From Gammaproteobacteria bacterium (GTDB taxonomy: Bacteria; Pseudomonadota; Gammaproteobacteria; Pseudomonadales; Azotimanducaceae): 64,000 nucleotides of DNA. The notes under the pieces are model-generated. The model had not been told where the DNA came from, ran no database searches, and saw nothing but the letters and a program-made list of their open reading frames with translations. The stretch spans positions 1 to 64,000 of the forward strand of contig DUBB01000050.1 in NCBI GenBank assembly GCA_012960535.1, read 5' to 3'. The first letter of the stretch is position 1, and each line of letters opens with the position of its first letter. Below, piece after piece: positions 17,800-26,781 of this stretch. The position numbers and the translations under genes are program-made.

Positions 17800-17866
17800 A
17801 GAGATGTACTCTCGGTTTGTCTGTTTTACGGGTTTTATAGGATTACTGGGGTAGGTGTCAAGCTAA

Positions 17867-18664
17867 CTAGATGCGATGTAGAATCAATTCGATTACAAAT
17901 TTGCTGCCAAAGTAGCCTAGTACCAGCAGGATAAACCCCGCCAATGTCCACCGTGATGCCAGGGCGCCTCGCCAGCCGAGATAGTAACGACCCCACAGCA
18001 GGATCACAAAGATAACCCAGGCTGCTGCTGTGATGACTGTATGATGAACTAGTCCGGGGATGTCGGCGTTTTCCAGAAACAGAAAACCTGAGGCGATTGA
18101 TAAAGTCAAAAGAGACAGGCCGGCCCAGATGGATCGGAATAACATTGTATCCAGGGTTTGAACAGGCGGGAGTAATTTTGCTATTGCTGATTGCCTTTGT
18201 CTTAAATAGTAATCACCAAGGGAAAGTGCAATAGCCTGTAATGCTGCTATCGAAAGGAAACTATAGGCAACAACTGAAAGGATAATGTGTAGTATCAGAC
18301 CATTGGATAATTGCCTAGGAATAGCGGCAGTGTCTGGAAACAGCAACAGCATGATGAGGCTCACAGCCGAAAGGGGGAAAACAATGATGGCCAGATCGGT
18401 CAAGGGTTTACGTAAGCTGCTCACTGTGACTAAACAGGATATGACCAGTGCCATCAGGCAGAGCATGGGAAGTAATCCAAGATTTACGCCGGCTTTGTCA
18501 CTCAAAACCAGCCAGATAACGCCAGCGTGACTGACACAGGCTATCAGTGAACATATCTTTATCAGCCGGTCAGAACCGGAATAGGCGTGTGATCCATGCC
18601 ACAGCAGACGCACACTTATCAGGTAGGTGGCGATGGCGATCAGACCTGGGACTGTTATTTGCAT
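17867..18664 (-). CDS. ypjD: Cytochrome c assembly-like inner membrane protein YpjD (CcsA/HemX type)
   Basis: 265 residues from the ATG at 18664 (the frame also opens at a TTG nine codons earlier). It has about eight membrane segments. The motif region of CcsA/HemX proteins is seen as LILHIILSVVAYSFLSIAALQAI, with a conserved His in the helix, and HHTVITAAAWVIFVILLWGRYYLGWRG with the His pair and WGRYYLGWRG loop. Heme handling by the CcsA group is known; the function of YpjD in gammaproteobacteria is unclear. It is divergent from ffh, as in E. coli and Pseudomonas. Confidence 0.85.
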   Translation of the reverse strand: MQITVPGLIAIATYLISVRLLWHGSHAYSGSDRLIKICSLIACVSHAGVIWLVLSDKAGVNLGLLPMLCLMALVISCLVTVSSLRKPLTDLAIIVFPLSAVSLIMLLLFPDTAAIPRQLSNGLILHIILSVVAYSFLSIAALQAIALSLGDYYLRQRQSAIAKLLPPVQTLDTMLFRSIWAGLSLLTLSIASGFLFLENADIPGLVHHTVITAAAWVIFVILLWGRYYLGWRGALASRWTLAGFILLVLGYFGSKFVIELILHRI

Positions 18665-18726
18665 ATTGCCATTCCATGTCAGCCTGGGCAAAGCTCAAAA
18701 ATAAAATAATCAGCTTTGCAATGTAA

Positions 18727-18732
18727 TATAAT
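18727..18732 (+). promoter_or_regulatory. Possible -10 box for ffh
   Basis: TATAAT, 55 bases before the ffh start, in the divergent gap with ypjD. The -35 region is AT-rich and unconvincing. Confidence 0.3.
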
Positions 18733-18787
18733 AACAGCATCTGGCACCTCGCTCATTAAAAATTAACCTATCTGAATTAGACTTATT

Positions 18788-20152
18788 ATGTTTGAAACAT
18801 TATCTGAAAGGCTGTCAACAACCCTCAATGCTCTGACTGGCAAAGGTGTGCTGACGGATGAGAATATTACCTCCAGCCTACGTGAAGTGAGATTGGCTCT
18901 TTTAGAGGCTGATGTTGCTTTACCCGTGGTTAAGCGTTTTATTGAGCAGGTAAAAACAAACGCTGTTGGGATGCAGGTGACTAAAAGCCTGTCTCCAGGG
19001 CAGGTATTCCTTAAGATAGTAAACGAAGAATTAGTTACCATAATGGGTTCGGCATCATCAGGGCTGGACATGCAGGTTCAACCACCTGCAGTGATTCTTA
19101 TGGCGGGTCTGCAAGGCGTTGGAAAAACCACGAGTGTAGCCAAACTGGCCAGATGGCTGAAGCACCATGAAAAGAAAACGGTCATGGTTGCCAGTACTGA
19201 TGTGTATCGCCCAGCGGCAATAGATCAACTGCAAACGCTGGCGCAGACAGCTGACCTGCTCTTCCATGCCAGTGATACTTCCCAGAAACCGGCCGCCATA
19301 GCCAGGGCGGCTCTGGCAGCAGCAAAGAAACAGTTTGCCGATGTGCTGATCATCGATACTGCCGGTCGTCTTCATGTGGATGGTGAGATGATGCAGGAGA
19401 TAAGTTCTCTGCATGAAATTCTGGCACCTGCCGAAACATTATTTGTTGTGGACGCAATGACTGGACAGGATGCGGCCAATACAGCAAAAGCATTCAGTGA
19501 TGAGTTACCGCTTACAGGGGTGATTCTGACTAAAACGGACGGAGATGCCAGGGGTGGGGCTGCATTGTCCGTACGATATATCACTGAAAAGCCAATCAAG
19601 TTCATATCTTCCGGGGAAGGGCTGGAAACTTTTGATGTTTTCCATCCTGAGCGAATAGCATCAAGAATTTTAGGCATGGGTGATGTTCTGTCTCTTATCG
19701 AAGAGGCTGAACAGAAAATTGACAAGAAGAAGGCTGAAAAATTAGCCAAGAAGATTAAAAAGGGTAGGAATTTTGATCTGGATGATTTCAGGGATCAGAT
19801 ACAACAGATGAATAATATGGGTGGCCTTGCTGGGATGCTCGATAAATTACCCGGAACCGGGCAAATGGGGCAAGCAGCCAAGGACAGGGTCAGTCAGCAG
19901 AATTTTGTTCAGCAGGAAGCCATCATCTGTTCTATGACGGCCAGGGAGAGGCGATTTCCTGATGTGATAGCGGGCTCTCGAAAGAAAAGGATAGCCAGAG
20001 GCTCGGGTACCCAGATCCAGGACGTGAACCGGCTATTGAAGCAGCACAAACAGATGCAGAAAATGATGAAAAAACTGGGCCGCAAAGGTGGCATGTCGAA
20101 TATGATGCGTGGGATGCAGGGAATGATGCAGCAGGGAGGCCCCCGAGTGTAG
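18788..20152 (+). CDS. ffh: Signal recognition particle GTPase Ffh
   Basis: 454 residues. Binds signal peptides of nascent membrane proteins together with 4.5S RNA and docks with FtsY. The N domain is followed by the G domain with GLQGVGKT (107-114), the DTAGR motif, TKTDGDARGG and the GEGLETFDVF closing loop. The methionine-rich M domain includes the RNA-binding SGSRKKRIARGSGTQ-like stretch and ends in a run of Met-rich helices (MRGMQGMMQQGG). It lies upstream of the rpsP operon on the same strand. No 4.5S RNA gene was recognised in the window. Confidence 0.97.
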   Translation: MFETLSERLSTTLNALTGKGVLTDENITSSLREVRLALLEADVALPVVKRFIEQVKTNAVGMQVTKSLSPGQVFLKIVNEELVTIMGSASSGLDMQVQPPAVILMAGLQGVGKTTSVAKLARWLKHHEKKTVMVASTDVYRPAAIDQLQTLAQTADLLFHASDTSQKPAAIARAALAAAKKQFADVLIIDTAGRLHVDGEMMQEISSLHEILAPAETLFVVDAMTGQDAANTAKAFSDELPLTGVILTKTDGDARGGAALSVRYITEKPIKFISSGEGLETFDVFHPERIASRILGMGDVLSLIEEAEQKIDKKKAEKLAKKIKKGRNFDLDDFRDQIQQMNNMGGLAGMLDKLPGTGQMGQAAKDRVSQQNFVQQEAIICSMTARERRFPDVIAGSRKKRIARGSGTQIQDVNRLLKQHKQMQKMMKKLGRKGGMSNMMRGMQGMMQQGGPRV

Positions 20153-20169
20153 TGAAATTGGCTAGGCGC

Positions 20170-20185
20170 AGCAGCGAGAGCTGCT
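20170..20185 (+). terminator. Hairpin after ffh (weak terminator)
   Basis: AGCAGC (20170-20175) and GCTGCT (20180-20185) pair perfectly around a GAGA tetraloop, 17 bases after the ffh stop. The tail reads ATTACCTTTTC, with only a short, displaced T-run, so read-through into rpsP is likely. Confidence 0.4.
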
Positions 20186-20241
20186 ATTACCTTTTCGCCA
20201 GGATCTCAAGGAAAAGAGTTTTATTCAGCGGTGTATTACCG

Positions 20242-20247
20242 TACAAT
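20242..20247 (+). promoter_or_regulatory. Possible -10 box for the rpsP operon
   Basis: TACAAT lies 70 bases before the rpsP start, with a weak TTTTAT 17 bases upstream. Its position in the gap before a ribosomal operon supports it; the match is modest. Confidence 0.28.
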
Positions 20248-20316
20248 TGGCGGCTTTTTACGAGGAAACGGTTTGTAGTTTCATCGTACAACCCGAAACT
20301 AGAGGATGGACTTTAA

Positions 20317-20601
20317 ATGGTGATGATTCGCCTGGCACGAGGAGGCAGCAAGAAGCGGCCCTTCTACTACATAACCATTGCTGATCGCAGAGAGAGCAGG
20401 AATGGTAAATTCATCGAGCGAATCGGCTTTTTCAACCCGCTCGCAAGAGGTGCCGAAGAAAGATTACGTCTGGACATGGATCGAGTCGAGTATTGGCTGA
20501 AGCAGGGCGCGCAAGCCTCAGCCAGAGTTAAGTCTCTGATTAAGGCTTACCGTAAAGGTGTTGATGCAGTCGATGCTGAAGCTGAAGAGGCTGTAGCTTA
20601 G
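20317..20601 (+). CDS. rpsP: 30S ribosomal protein S16
   Basis: 94 residues, slightly longer than the usual 82-85, the extra being an Ala/Glu/Asp-rich tail. The N-terminus [19 protein letters not shown] and the segment [14 protein letters not shown] are diagnostic of S16. AGAGGATGGA gives a good ribosome site. It begins the operon rpsP-rimM-trmD-rplS, the order known in E. coli and Pseudomonas. Confidence 0.97.
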   Translation: MVMIRLARGGSKKRPFYYITIADRRESRNGKFIERIGFFNPLARGAEERLRLDMDRVEYWLKQGAQASARVKSLIKAYRKGVDAVDAEAEEAVA

Positions 20602-20610
20602 ATTCCACCC

Positions 20611-21153
20611 ATGCCAGAGCCAGGTTCTTGCCAGGGAAGAGATGTTGTTCAGGTCGGCACAGTCACGGGTGTATTTGGTTTAAAGGGCTGGGTTAAAGTC
20701 TTTTCTTATACCGATCCAATAGAAAGCATTGTCGACTATCAGCCCTGGTTTATGAAGCGGGGTGAAAGCGAACAGTTGGTGGAAGTTGCCCAGGCCAGAT
20801 GTCAGAGCAAGAAAATACAGGTTAGGATGAGGGGTTACGATACCAGAGACCAGGCAGAGGCCTTGGTGGGAATGGAAATCTGGGTTGAGAGGCAGCTGTT
20901 CTCTGCATTGGATGAGGACGAGTATTACTGGTTTGAGTTAAAGGGCCTGGCGGTCGTTAATGAACTCAATGAAAGGTTAGGCACTATGGACTCGGTGCTG
21001 GAAACGGGGGCGAATGATGTCTTGGTGGTTGTGCCGGACCCTACCAGTATCGACCAGCAAGAAAGATTAATACCGTATGTTCAGAGCGAAGTGGTTAACA
21101 AAGTAGACCTTAAGTCAGGTTTGATTCGAGTGAACTGGCCAAGGGATTACTGA
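20611..21153 (+). CDS. rimM: 16S rRNA processing protein RimM
   Basis: 180 residues. Assists maturation of the 30S subunit 3' domain. The N-terminal barrel begins VQVGTVTGVFGLKGWVKVFSYTDP, typical of RimM, and the C-terminal PRC-barrel includes YYWFELKGLAVVNE and the ending RLIPYVQSEVVNKVDL. It follows rpsP by 9 bases and its TGA overlaps the trmD ATG by one base, which points to translational coupling. Confidence 0.96.
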   Translation: MPEPGSCQGRDVVQVGTVTGVFGLKGWVKVFSYTDPIESIVDYQPWFMKRGESEQLVEVAQARCQSKKIQVRMRGYDTRDQAEALVGMEIWVERQLFSALDEDEYYWFELKGLAVVNELNERLGTMDSVLETGANDVLVVVPDPTSIDQQERLIPYVQSEVVNKVDLKSGLIRVNWPRDY

Positions 21154-21896
21154 TGGAATTCGGGGTGGTTACCGTCTTACCGGAGATGTTTACCGCGTTA
21201 ACTGATTTTGGAATCACCGGGCGGGCGTTTAAAGCGGGTATAGCGACATTGAATCTTGTTAATCCGAGGGCGTTTTCTAAGGATCGACACGGCACGGTAG
21301 ATGATAAGCCCTATGGTGGCGGCCCGGGCATGCTGCTTAAGGTGGAGCCCGTGTTAGCAGCAGTCGAAGCGGCACGAAAACAGTGCAAGCACCCGGCCAA
21401 GGTGATTTATTTTTCACCGCAGGGGCGCAGGTTAGTTCAAGCGGATTTGAATGAGTTGGCCTGCCAACCAGCACTTATTTTTATAGCAGGGCGATATGAA
21501 GGACTGGACCAGCGTTTAATTGAACTGGTGGTAGATGAAGAATACTCCATCGGTGATTATGTTTTGAGCGGTGGTGAGATTCCGGCTATGGCAGCTATGG
21601 ATGCCATCATAAGACTGCTACCTGGAGCGCTAGGAGACATGGAATCGGCTGAGGAGGAATCATTTACGGATGGTTTGCTGGAATATCCTCAGTATACAAG
21701 GCCTGAGAGTGTATCGGGTAAGCATGTTCCTGAAGTATTGTTAAGTGGTGATCACGCCAAGATTAGAAACTGGCGACGACAGCAGTCCCTGGGGCGGACG
21801 TTTTTGAGACGACCTGAGCTGCTCGAAAAGAGAGGCCTGGACGCCGATGAAAAAAGGCTTTTGGATGAATTTTTACAGGATTTAGGTTTGGATTGA
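21153..21896 (+). CDS. trmD: tRNA (guanine(37)-N1)-methyltransferase TrmD
   Basis: 247 residues. SPOUT-class enzyme that methylates G37 next to the anticodon to prevent frameshifting. The knot region is clear: [27 protein letters not shown] and [11 protein letters not shown], where the trefoil knot binds [17 protein letters not shown] is the conserved N-terminal substrate loop. The catalytic Asp lies in [18 protein letters not shown]. It overlaps rimM by one base and lies 14 bases before rplS. Confidence 0.97.
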   Translation: MEFGVVTVLPEMFTALTDFGITGRAFKAGIATLNLVNPRAFSKDRHGTVDDKPYGGGPGMLLKVEPVLAAVEAARKQCKHPAKVIYFSPQGRRLVQADLNELACQPALIFIAGRYEGLDQRLIELVVDEEYSIGDYVLSGGEIPAMAAMDAIIRLLPGALGDMESAEEESFTDGLLEYPQYTRPESVSGKHVPEVLLSGDHAKIRNWRRQQSLGRTFLRRPELLEKRGLDADEKRLLDEFLQDLGLD

Positions 21897-21910
21897 TTGA
21901 GGAATTCAAT

Positions 21911-22264
21911 ATGAGTAAGAATAAGATTATAGAACAGATTGAGCAGTCTCAGCTTAAAGATGAGGTTCCTGATTATGCGCCTGGGGACACGCTAGTAGTT
22001 CAGGTCAGAGTGCGTGAAGGCACCAGAGAGAGATTACAGGCCTTTGAAGGCATTGTTATCGGCAAAAAGAATCGGGGCTTAAATTCAGCATTTACGCTGA
22101 GGAAGGTATCACACGGTGTTGGTGTGGAACGAACTTTTCAATTGCATAGCCCGTTGATCGAGAGCATTGCTGTCAAGCGACGAGGTGACGTAAGACAGGC
22201 TAAGCTTTACTATCTCAGGGATCTCAGTGGTCGTAAGGCCCGTATTAAGGAAAAACTCAACTAG
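21911..22264 (+). CDS. rplS: 50S ribosomal protein L19
   Basis: 117 residues from the ATG at 21911, preceded by GAGGAATTC; an earlier in-frame codon at 21893 would overlap trmD and lacks support. It shows [42 protein letters not shown] and the basic ending [19 protein letters not shown] of L19. Last gene of the rpsP operon. About 180 bases without a recognised terminator follow. Confidence 0.97.
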   Translation: MSKNKIIEQIEQSQLKDEVPDYAPGDTLVVQVRVREGTRERLQAFEGIVIGKKNRGLNSAFTLRKVSHGVGVERTFQLHSPLIESIAVKRRGDVRQAKLYYLRDLSGRKARIKEKLN

Positions 22265-22445
22265 GTTGACAGTCGGTTATCAGTTTACCCCTCATAACAA
22301 GTTAACTCTTTTAAGTATTCGCAGAGTACCATCTGGTGTTACAGTCATCAGACCATGGGTATTCGAAATCTAATAAGCAGCTAGCGCTACCCCAGAGCGG
22401 GCAGCGCGGTATTGCTACTTTGCGAAAGTACAAAAGAGCTTTTAC

Positions 22446-23741
22446 ATGGACAATGAGATTGAACCGACATCTGGTAGTTATGGGTTTTTGCTGCTTCTAA
22501 CCCTGTTAAATGTCATGAATTTTGTAGACAGACAGTTACTGGGAAGCTTCGCTAACTTTATCGTCCCCGATTTAGCGTTAACCAATACTGAATTTGGTCT
22601 GCTGACCGGCCTGGTCTTCCTGACCTTCTATTCTTTTGCAGGGTTATTTATGGGAACCCTTGCAGATCGACTTAATCGTACTAAATTCATATCTTTTGGA
22701 TTGGCACTGTGGAGCGTGCTGACAGCGGCATCAGGTGCCGCCAGGGGGTTCGCCAGTCTTGCCCTGCCAAGAATGTTTATTGGCGTTGGAGAATCAATAC
22801 TCACGCCTGCCTCCATGTCGCTACTGGCAGATCGCTTCCCCGCTCGACAGCTTGGCTTTGCTTCAGGGTTTTATTATATGGGAGTCCCAATTGGGGTGGG
22901 TGTCAGCTTGTTGATTGTCGGCTATCTGGGACCTCTGATTGGCTGGAGAAATTGTTTTTATACCCTCGGTGCTATTGGATTGTGTCTGGCTGGGATGCTG
23001 TTTTTTTTAGAAGAAACCCCCCGCCGCCATTTGCAGGAGGCAGGTGCCGGGTCATCTGATCGCCAGCAGAGCTTTATGGTAATGATTGCAGCACTTTTGC
23101 AGGCCCTGAAAGCCTCCCCTGCTTTAGTACTGACCCTTGCCGGCGGTGTTGCATTTCACTTTGTCCTCGGAGCCGCCACCTTTGACCAGCTTTGGTATGT
23201 TCAGGAGAGGGGGTTTGAACGAGCTGAGATCGCCCGGATTACAGGTTGGATAGGCATTACAGCGGGTATTGCCGGTAATTTGTTTGGCGGTATCGGGGGT
23301 GACTGGTTTCTGCGTAAAACAGGGTTCGGTAGACCTATGTTTTTGTTTATCATCATGTTGGTACTGGCGCCTGTCAATCTTGCTTATCGACTGGTGGATC
23401 CGAGCTCTTTTGTCTTCTGGGCAGGTGTGTTTACTGGTTTTTTTCAATTGGGGTGCTTTTACGGGCCCACTTTCGCGACCGTGCAGGAATTGGTCCCGTC
23501 GCAGATCAGGGCCACCGTTGTTGCTTTTTATCTATTGCTGCTGAATATGGTGGGTGTGGCTATTGGCGTCAGCCTGGCAGGTGTATACATTGATTATCTG
23601 CTGTCCATAGGGGCTGCTGAGCCCTATACCCAGGCTCTGCTGTGGTTTACCGTCATCTCATTTTCAGCGATCCCTTTATTTTTTCTAGCGGGGCGTCGAT
23701 ATGACAAGGACAAACAGCGTTTGATGGACTCCACAGGCTGA
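22446..23741 (+). CDS. Major facilitator superfamily transporter, spinster-like
   Basis: 431 residues with about twelve membrane segments. The N-terminus NVMNFVDRQLLGSFANFIVPDLALTNTEFGLL and the motif-A-like loop MGTLADRLNRTKFISFG are typical of the MFS group that includes spinster-like transporters. GVGESILTPASMSLLADRFPARQLG supports this. The substrate cannot be predicted. Its stop codon is immediately followed by the ATG of xerD with no gap, so co-translation is likely, although the genes have no evident functional link. Confidence 0.85.
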   Translation: MDNEIEPTSGSYGFLLLLTLLNVMNFVDRQLLGSFANFIVPDLALTNTEFGLLTGLVFLTFYSFAGLFMGTLADRLNRTKFISFGLALWSVLTAASGAARGFASLALPRMFIGVGESILTPASMSLLADRFPARQLGFASGFYYMGVPIGVGVSLLIVGYLGPLIGWRNCFYTLGAIGLCLAGMLFFLEETPRRHLQEAGAGSSDRQQSFMVMIAALLQALKASPALVLTLAGGVAFHFVLGAATFDQLWYVQERGFERAEIARITGWIGITAGIAGNLFGGIGGDWFLRKTGFGRPMFLFIIMLVLAPVNLAYRLVDPSSFVFWAGVFTGFFQLGCFYGPTFATVQELVPSQIRATVVAFYLLLLNMVGVAIGVSLAGVYIDYLLSIGAAEPYTQALLWFTVISFSAIPLFFLAGRRYDKDKQRLMDSTG

Positions 23742-24653
23742 ATGAAAGCGGAAATAGCCATAGAAAATCGAGTCCTTATTGATGAATATCTGGATAGTAT
23801 CTGGATCGAAAAGGGCCTGAGTCGAAATACTATAGAATCCTATGGCCGGGATCTGGAAGCTATCAGTCATTGGCTTGAGGCTCGTGGCCTGAAACTGCTG
23901 CGCGTACAAAGGTCTGATTTACTGGCCTATCTGGCCTTTCGAATGAAAGCGGGCCTAACTGCCAGGTCCACGGCTCGAAGTTTGTCTTCTGTTCGATCTT
24001 TTTACCGATATTTGTTAAGAGAAAACAAAGTCGTAATTGATCCAACCTTGCAGATTGATAATCCAAAAATGGGTAGAAAATTGCCAGATACACTCTCCGA
24101 GCAGGAAGTTGAGCTGTTGCTCGAGGCCCCGGATGTAGAAACGCCACTGGGATTGCGCGATCGAACCATGCTCGAGTTTCTCTACGCAGCAGGATTGAGA
24201 GTCTCTGAACTCGTTAATTTGAAGATAACGGAAATCAATTTGCGTCAGGGGGTGCTAAGAGTGACTGGCAAAGGCAGCAAGGAGAGGCTGGTGCCGATTG
24301 GAGAGGAGGCATTACGCTGGCTGGATGGTTTTGTGAAAGATTCACGACCGAGCCTTCTTAAGGGGGTAACGGCATCAGATGTGGTGTTTCCGAGTAATAG
24401 AGGTGGATGCATGACCCGCCAGGCTTTCTGGTACCGGATTAAGCTGCACGCGCAGACGGCGGGTATTCGGACTCATCTGTCTCCGCATACTCTCAGGCAC
24501 GCCTTTGCTACGCATTTATTGAATCACGGCGCGGATCTTCGAGTGGTACAGTTACTATTAGGTCATAGCGACCTGTCCACTACGCAGATCTATACCCATG
24601 TGGCTAAACATAGATTGAAATCACTGCATAAACAGCACCATCCGCGTGGCTAG
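23742..24653 (+). CDS. xerD: Site-specific tyrosine recombinase XerD
   Basis: 303 residues. Works with XerC at dif to resolve chromosome dimers, activated by FtsK. The SAM-like N-terminal domain (YLDSIWIEKGLSRNTIESY) is followed by the catalytic domain with Arg153 (AAGLRVSEL), Lys177 (GKGSKERLVP), His249 and Arg252 (SPHTLRHAFATHLL), His275 (LLGHSD) and nucleophile Tyr284 (IYTHV). Named xerD rather than xerC because dsbC follows, the arrangement known in gammaproteobacteria. It starts directly on the MFS gene stop codon. Confidence 0.93.
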   Translation: MKAEIAIENRVLIDEYLDSIWIEKGLSRNTIESYGRDLEAISHWLEARGLKLLRVQRSDLLAYLAFRMKAGLTARSTARSLSSVRSFYRYLLRENKVVIDPTLQIDNPKMGRKLPDTLSEQEVELLLEAPDVETPLGLRDRTMLEFLYAAGLRVSELVNLKITEINLRQGVLRVTGKGSKERLVPIGEEALRWLDGFVKDSRPSLLKGVTASDVVFPSNRGGCMTRQAFWYRIKLHAQTAGIRTHLSPHTLRHAFATHLLNHGADLRVVQLLLGHSDLSTTQIYTHVAKHRLKSLHKQHHPRG

Positions 24654-24717
24654 GTCTGCAATCTTTGGCAATATTGTCTAAACTGGCTAAACTGCTCCTA
24701 AAATTAAGGATTTATTC

Positions 24718-25452
24718 TTGAAAATACAAATGATGGTCTGGTTTTCGAGCGCCCTGCTATCGCTGACGGCTATGGCCGATTCCGATGCAGTTGACGCCGT
24801 GCGCTTCGCTTTGCAGGAGAATAGTAAACTACCTGTAGAGGAAGTGACCGTCAGTCAGATGCCGGGGCTCTATGAGGTGGTACTGTCAGATGGTACCGTT
24901 TTGTTTACCGATCAGAGCGGCACCTATTTTATCGTGGGCGACCTGTACCAGGCTACCGGCAGGAGTCTGGTTAATCTCAGCGACGCCCGGCGTAATGATC
25001 AGCGTAAAAAATTGATTGCGGCTATAGATGAATCAGAGATGGTGGTATTTTCCCCCGAGCCTGGAATGAAAAAAACTGCCATCACGGTGTTTACGGATAT
25101 TGATTGTGGTTATTGTCGAAAGTTGCACCAGGAGGTCCCTGAACTGAATCGATTGGGGATAGAAGTTCGTTATCTGGCGTACCCCAGGGCTGGGTTGGAA
25201 TCTGAAAGTTATGACAAGATTGTTTCAGCCTGGTGCGCTGATGATCAGCGATCGGCACTGACACGAGCCAAGACAGGTAAGAAAATTGAATCCCGGGACT
25301 GTAAGAATCCAGTTGCACAGCACTATGCTCTGGGTGGGGCGGTAGGTGTAACCGGGACACCTTCTATTATATTTGAAGATGGCCGTCTTTTACCTGGATA
25401 TTTGCCAGCTGAGAGGCTAGCACAACAGTTAGGCATTGCCTCTGGTAGCTGA
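24718..25452 (+). CDS. dsbC: Periplasmic disulfide isomerase DsbC
   Basis: 244 residues. Residues 1-20 form a signal peptide (ending TAMA-D). An N-terminal dimerisation domain (VDAVRFALQEN to GTYFIVGDLYQ) leads to a thioredoxin-like domain with the CGYC active site (Cys130, Cys133) and the cis-Pro loop GVTGTPSII. Two further cysteines (SAWCAD, SRDCKN) match the structural disulfide of DsbC. The protein rearranges wrong disulfides and is kept reduced by DsbD. Start is a TTG with AAGGA 9-10 bases upstream; ATG codons at 24730 and 24733 are alternatives. Confidence 0.93.
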   Translation: MKIQMMVWFSSALLSLTAMADSDAVDAVRFALQENSKLPVEEVTVSQMPGLYEVVLSDGTVLFTDQSGTYFIVGDLYQATGRSLVNLSDARRNDQRKKLIAAIDESEMVVFSPEPGMKKTAITVFTDIDCGYCRKLHQEVPELNRLGIEVRYLAYPRAGLESESYDKIVSAWCADDQRSALTRAKTGKKIESRDCKNPVAQHYALGGAVGVTGTPSIIFEDGRLLPGYLPAERLAQQLGIASGS

Positions 25453-25466
25453 TGTTCAGATGTTGG

Positions 25467-25491
25467 CGGCTAGTCCGAGGGTAGCCGTTTT
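25467..25491 (+). terminator. Rho-independent terminator after dsbC
   Basis: A perfect 6-bp stem CGGCTA (25467-25472) / TAGCCG (25482-25487), with a 9-base loop, is followed by TTTTC. It starts 15 bases after the dsbC stop and probably ends the xerD-dsbC transcript. Confidence 0.6.
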
Positions 25492-25580
25492 CTGAGCCTG
25501 AAAACTATTTAAAGAACATATCGTGACCATTGAAAGAGACTTGTTTAAACTGTCCTGCTTGATCAGCGGGTGGCAGGGTA

Positions 25581-26756
25581 ATGGAAGAGTTTCATCGGAT
25601 TCAAAGGCTTCCCCCTTATATATTCAGCATCACCGATGCCCTTAAGAAAGACGCTCGAGCCAGGGGGGAGGATATTGTTGACTTTGGCATGGGGAATCCT
25701 GATCAGGCCACGCCCAGCCACATCGTTGACAAGCTGACTGAAACAGTCCAGCGAGGCGATACTCACCGTTATTCGCAGTCGAAAGGTATTCCCAGACTCC
25801 GTCGCGCTATCTGTCGGTGGTATCAGCAGCGCTACAGCGTGCAACTAGATCCCGAAACAGAGGCTATCGTCACCCTGGGCTCGAAAGAGGGTATTGCTCA
25901 TCTTGCCATGGCTATACTGGGACCGGGTGACTCGGTGCTGGTTCCAAATCCATCGTATCCGGTCCATCCATACGGGTTCGTGATCGCCGGGGCGGATGTG
26001 CGCCATGTTCCTTTAACCCCGGAAACTGATTTTTTCTCTGAACTAGAGACCGCCATATTAAACACCTGGCCCAAGCCCAAGGTGCTGGTTCTTAATTTTC
26101 CCGCAAACCCCACTGCTCATTGCGTTGATCTGGCATTTTTTGAACGAGTGGTGGAAATTGCGCTGCGCTATAAAATATGGATTATCCAGGATTTAGCTTA
26201 TGCAGACCTTGTATACGATGGTTATACCGCGCCGTCTATTTTGCAGATAGATCGAGCGAAAGAGATTGCCGTTGAGTTTTTCACGCTGTCCAAGAGTTAT
26301 AATATGCCGGGTTGGCGGGTGGGTTTCTGTGTTGGCAATGAAGCATTGGTTGGCGCACTGGCGCGGATCAAATCCTATCTGGATTACGGTAACTTCACGC
26401 CTATTCAGGTTGCCGCTATAGCAGCCCTGGAAGGCAGTCAGGATTGTGTTGTAGAGATCAGGGAGACCTATCAGAAACGCCGGGATGTGCTGTGCGAAGG
26501 TCTGCAGGCGGCTGGTTGGCCGGTGGTTGTGCCAAGCGCAACTATGTTCGTGTGGGCAAAGATACCGGAAAAGTTCCGGCATTTGGGATCTCTGGAGTTT
26601 AGTAAGTTGTTAATCACTGAAGCCCGTGTGGCGGTTTCTCCGGGCGTTGGTTTTGGACAGTATGGTGATGATCACGTGCGATTTGCGCTTATCGAAAATG
26701 AGCATAGAATCAGGCAGGCTGTCCGAGGTATAAAGAAGTTATTGAATCGTACCTAA
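25581..26756 (+). CDS. alaC: Alanine transaminase AlaC-like PLP aminotransferase
   Basis: 391 residues, class I/II aminotransferase. The N-terminus [38 protein letters not shown] is typical of AlaC (YfdZ), which forms alanine from pyruvate and glutamate; related proteins act on aspartate or other amino acids, so the exact substrate stays open. PLP binding: NFPANPTAH with Asn176, Asp204 (IIQDLAYAD) and the Schiff-base Lys238 in [15 protein letters not shown]; a C-terminal Arg in [10 protein letters not shown]. It lies 25 bases upstream of hom on the same strand, an association known in Pseudomonas relatives, so both are probably in one operon. Confidence 0.85.
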   Translation: MEEFHRIQRLPPYIFSITDALKKDARARGEDIVDFGMGNPDQATPSHIVDKLTETVQRGDTHRYSQSKGIPRLRRAICRWYQQRYSVQLDPETEAIVTLGSKEGIAHLAMAILGPGDSVLVPNPSYPVHPYGFVIAGADVRHVPLTPETDFFSELETAILNTWPKPKVLVLNFPANPTAHCVDLAFFERVVEIALRYKIWIIQDLAYADLVYDGYTAPSILQIDRAKEIAVEFFTLSKSYNMPGWRVGFCVGNEALVGALARIKSYLDYGNFTPIQVAAIAALEGSQDCVVEIRETYQKRRDVLCEGLQAAGWPVVVPSATMFVWAKIPEKFRHLGSLEFSKLLITEARVAVSPGVGFGQYGDDHVRFALIENEHRIRQAVRGIKKLLNRT

Positions 26757-26781
26757 AATAATAAGGTGTCGTGGATCAAGT

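Noticed and set aside
18788-20152. 4.5S RNA gene near ffh
   Set aside because: No GGAA-tetraloop hairpin of the needed size was recognised in the flanking gaps.
22265-22445. Search for a tRNA or small RNA in the gap after rplS
   Set aside because: A T-loop-like GGTATTCGAAATC occurs but no cloverleaf arms or CCA end could be paired.
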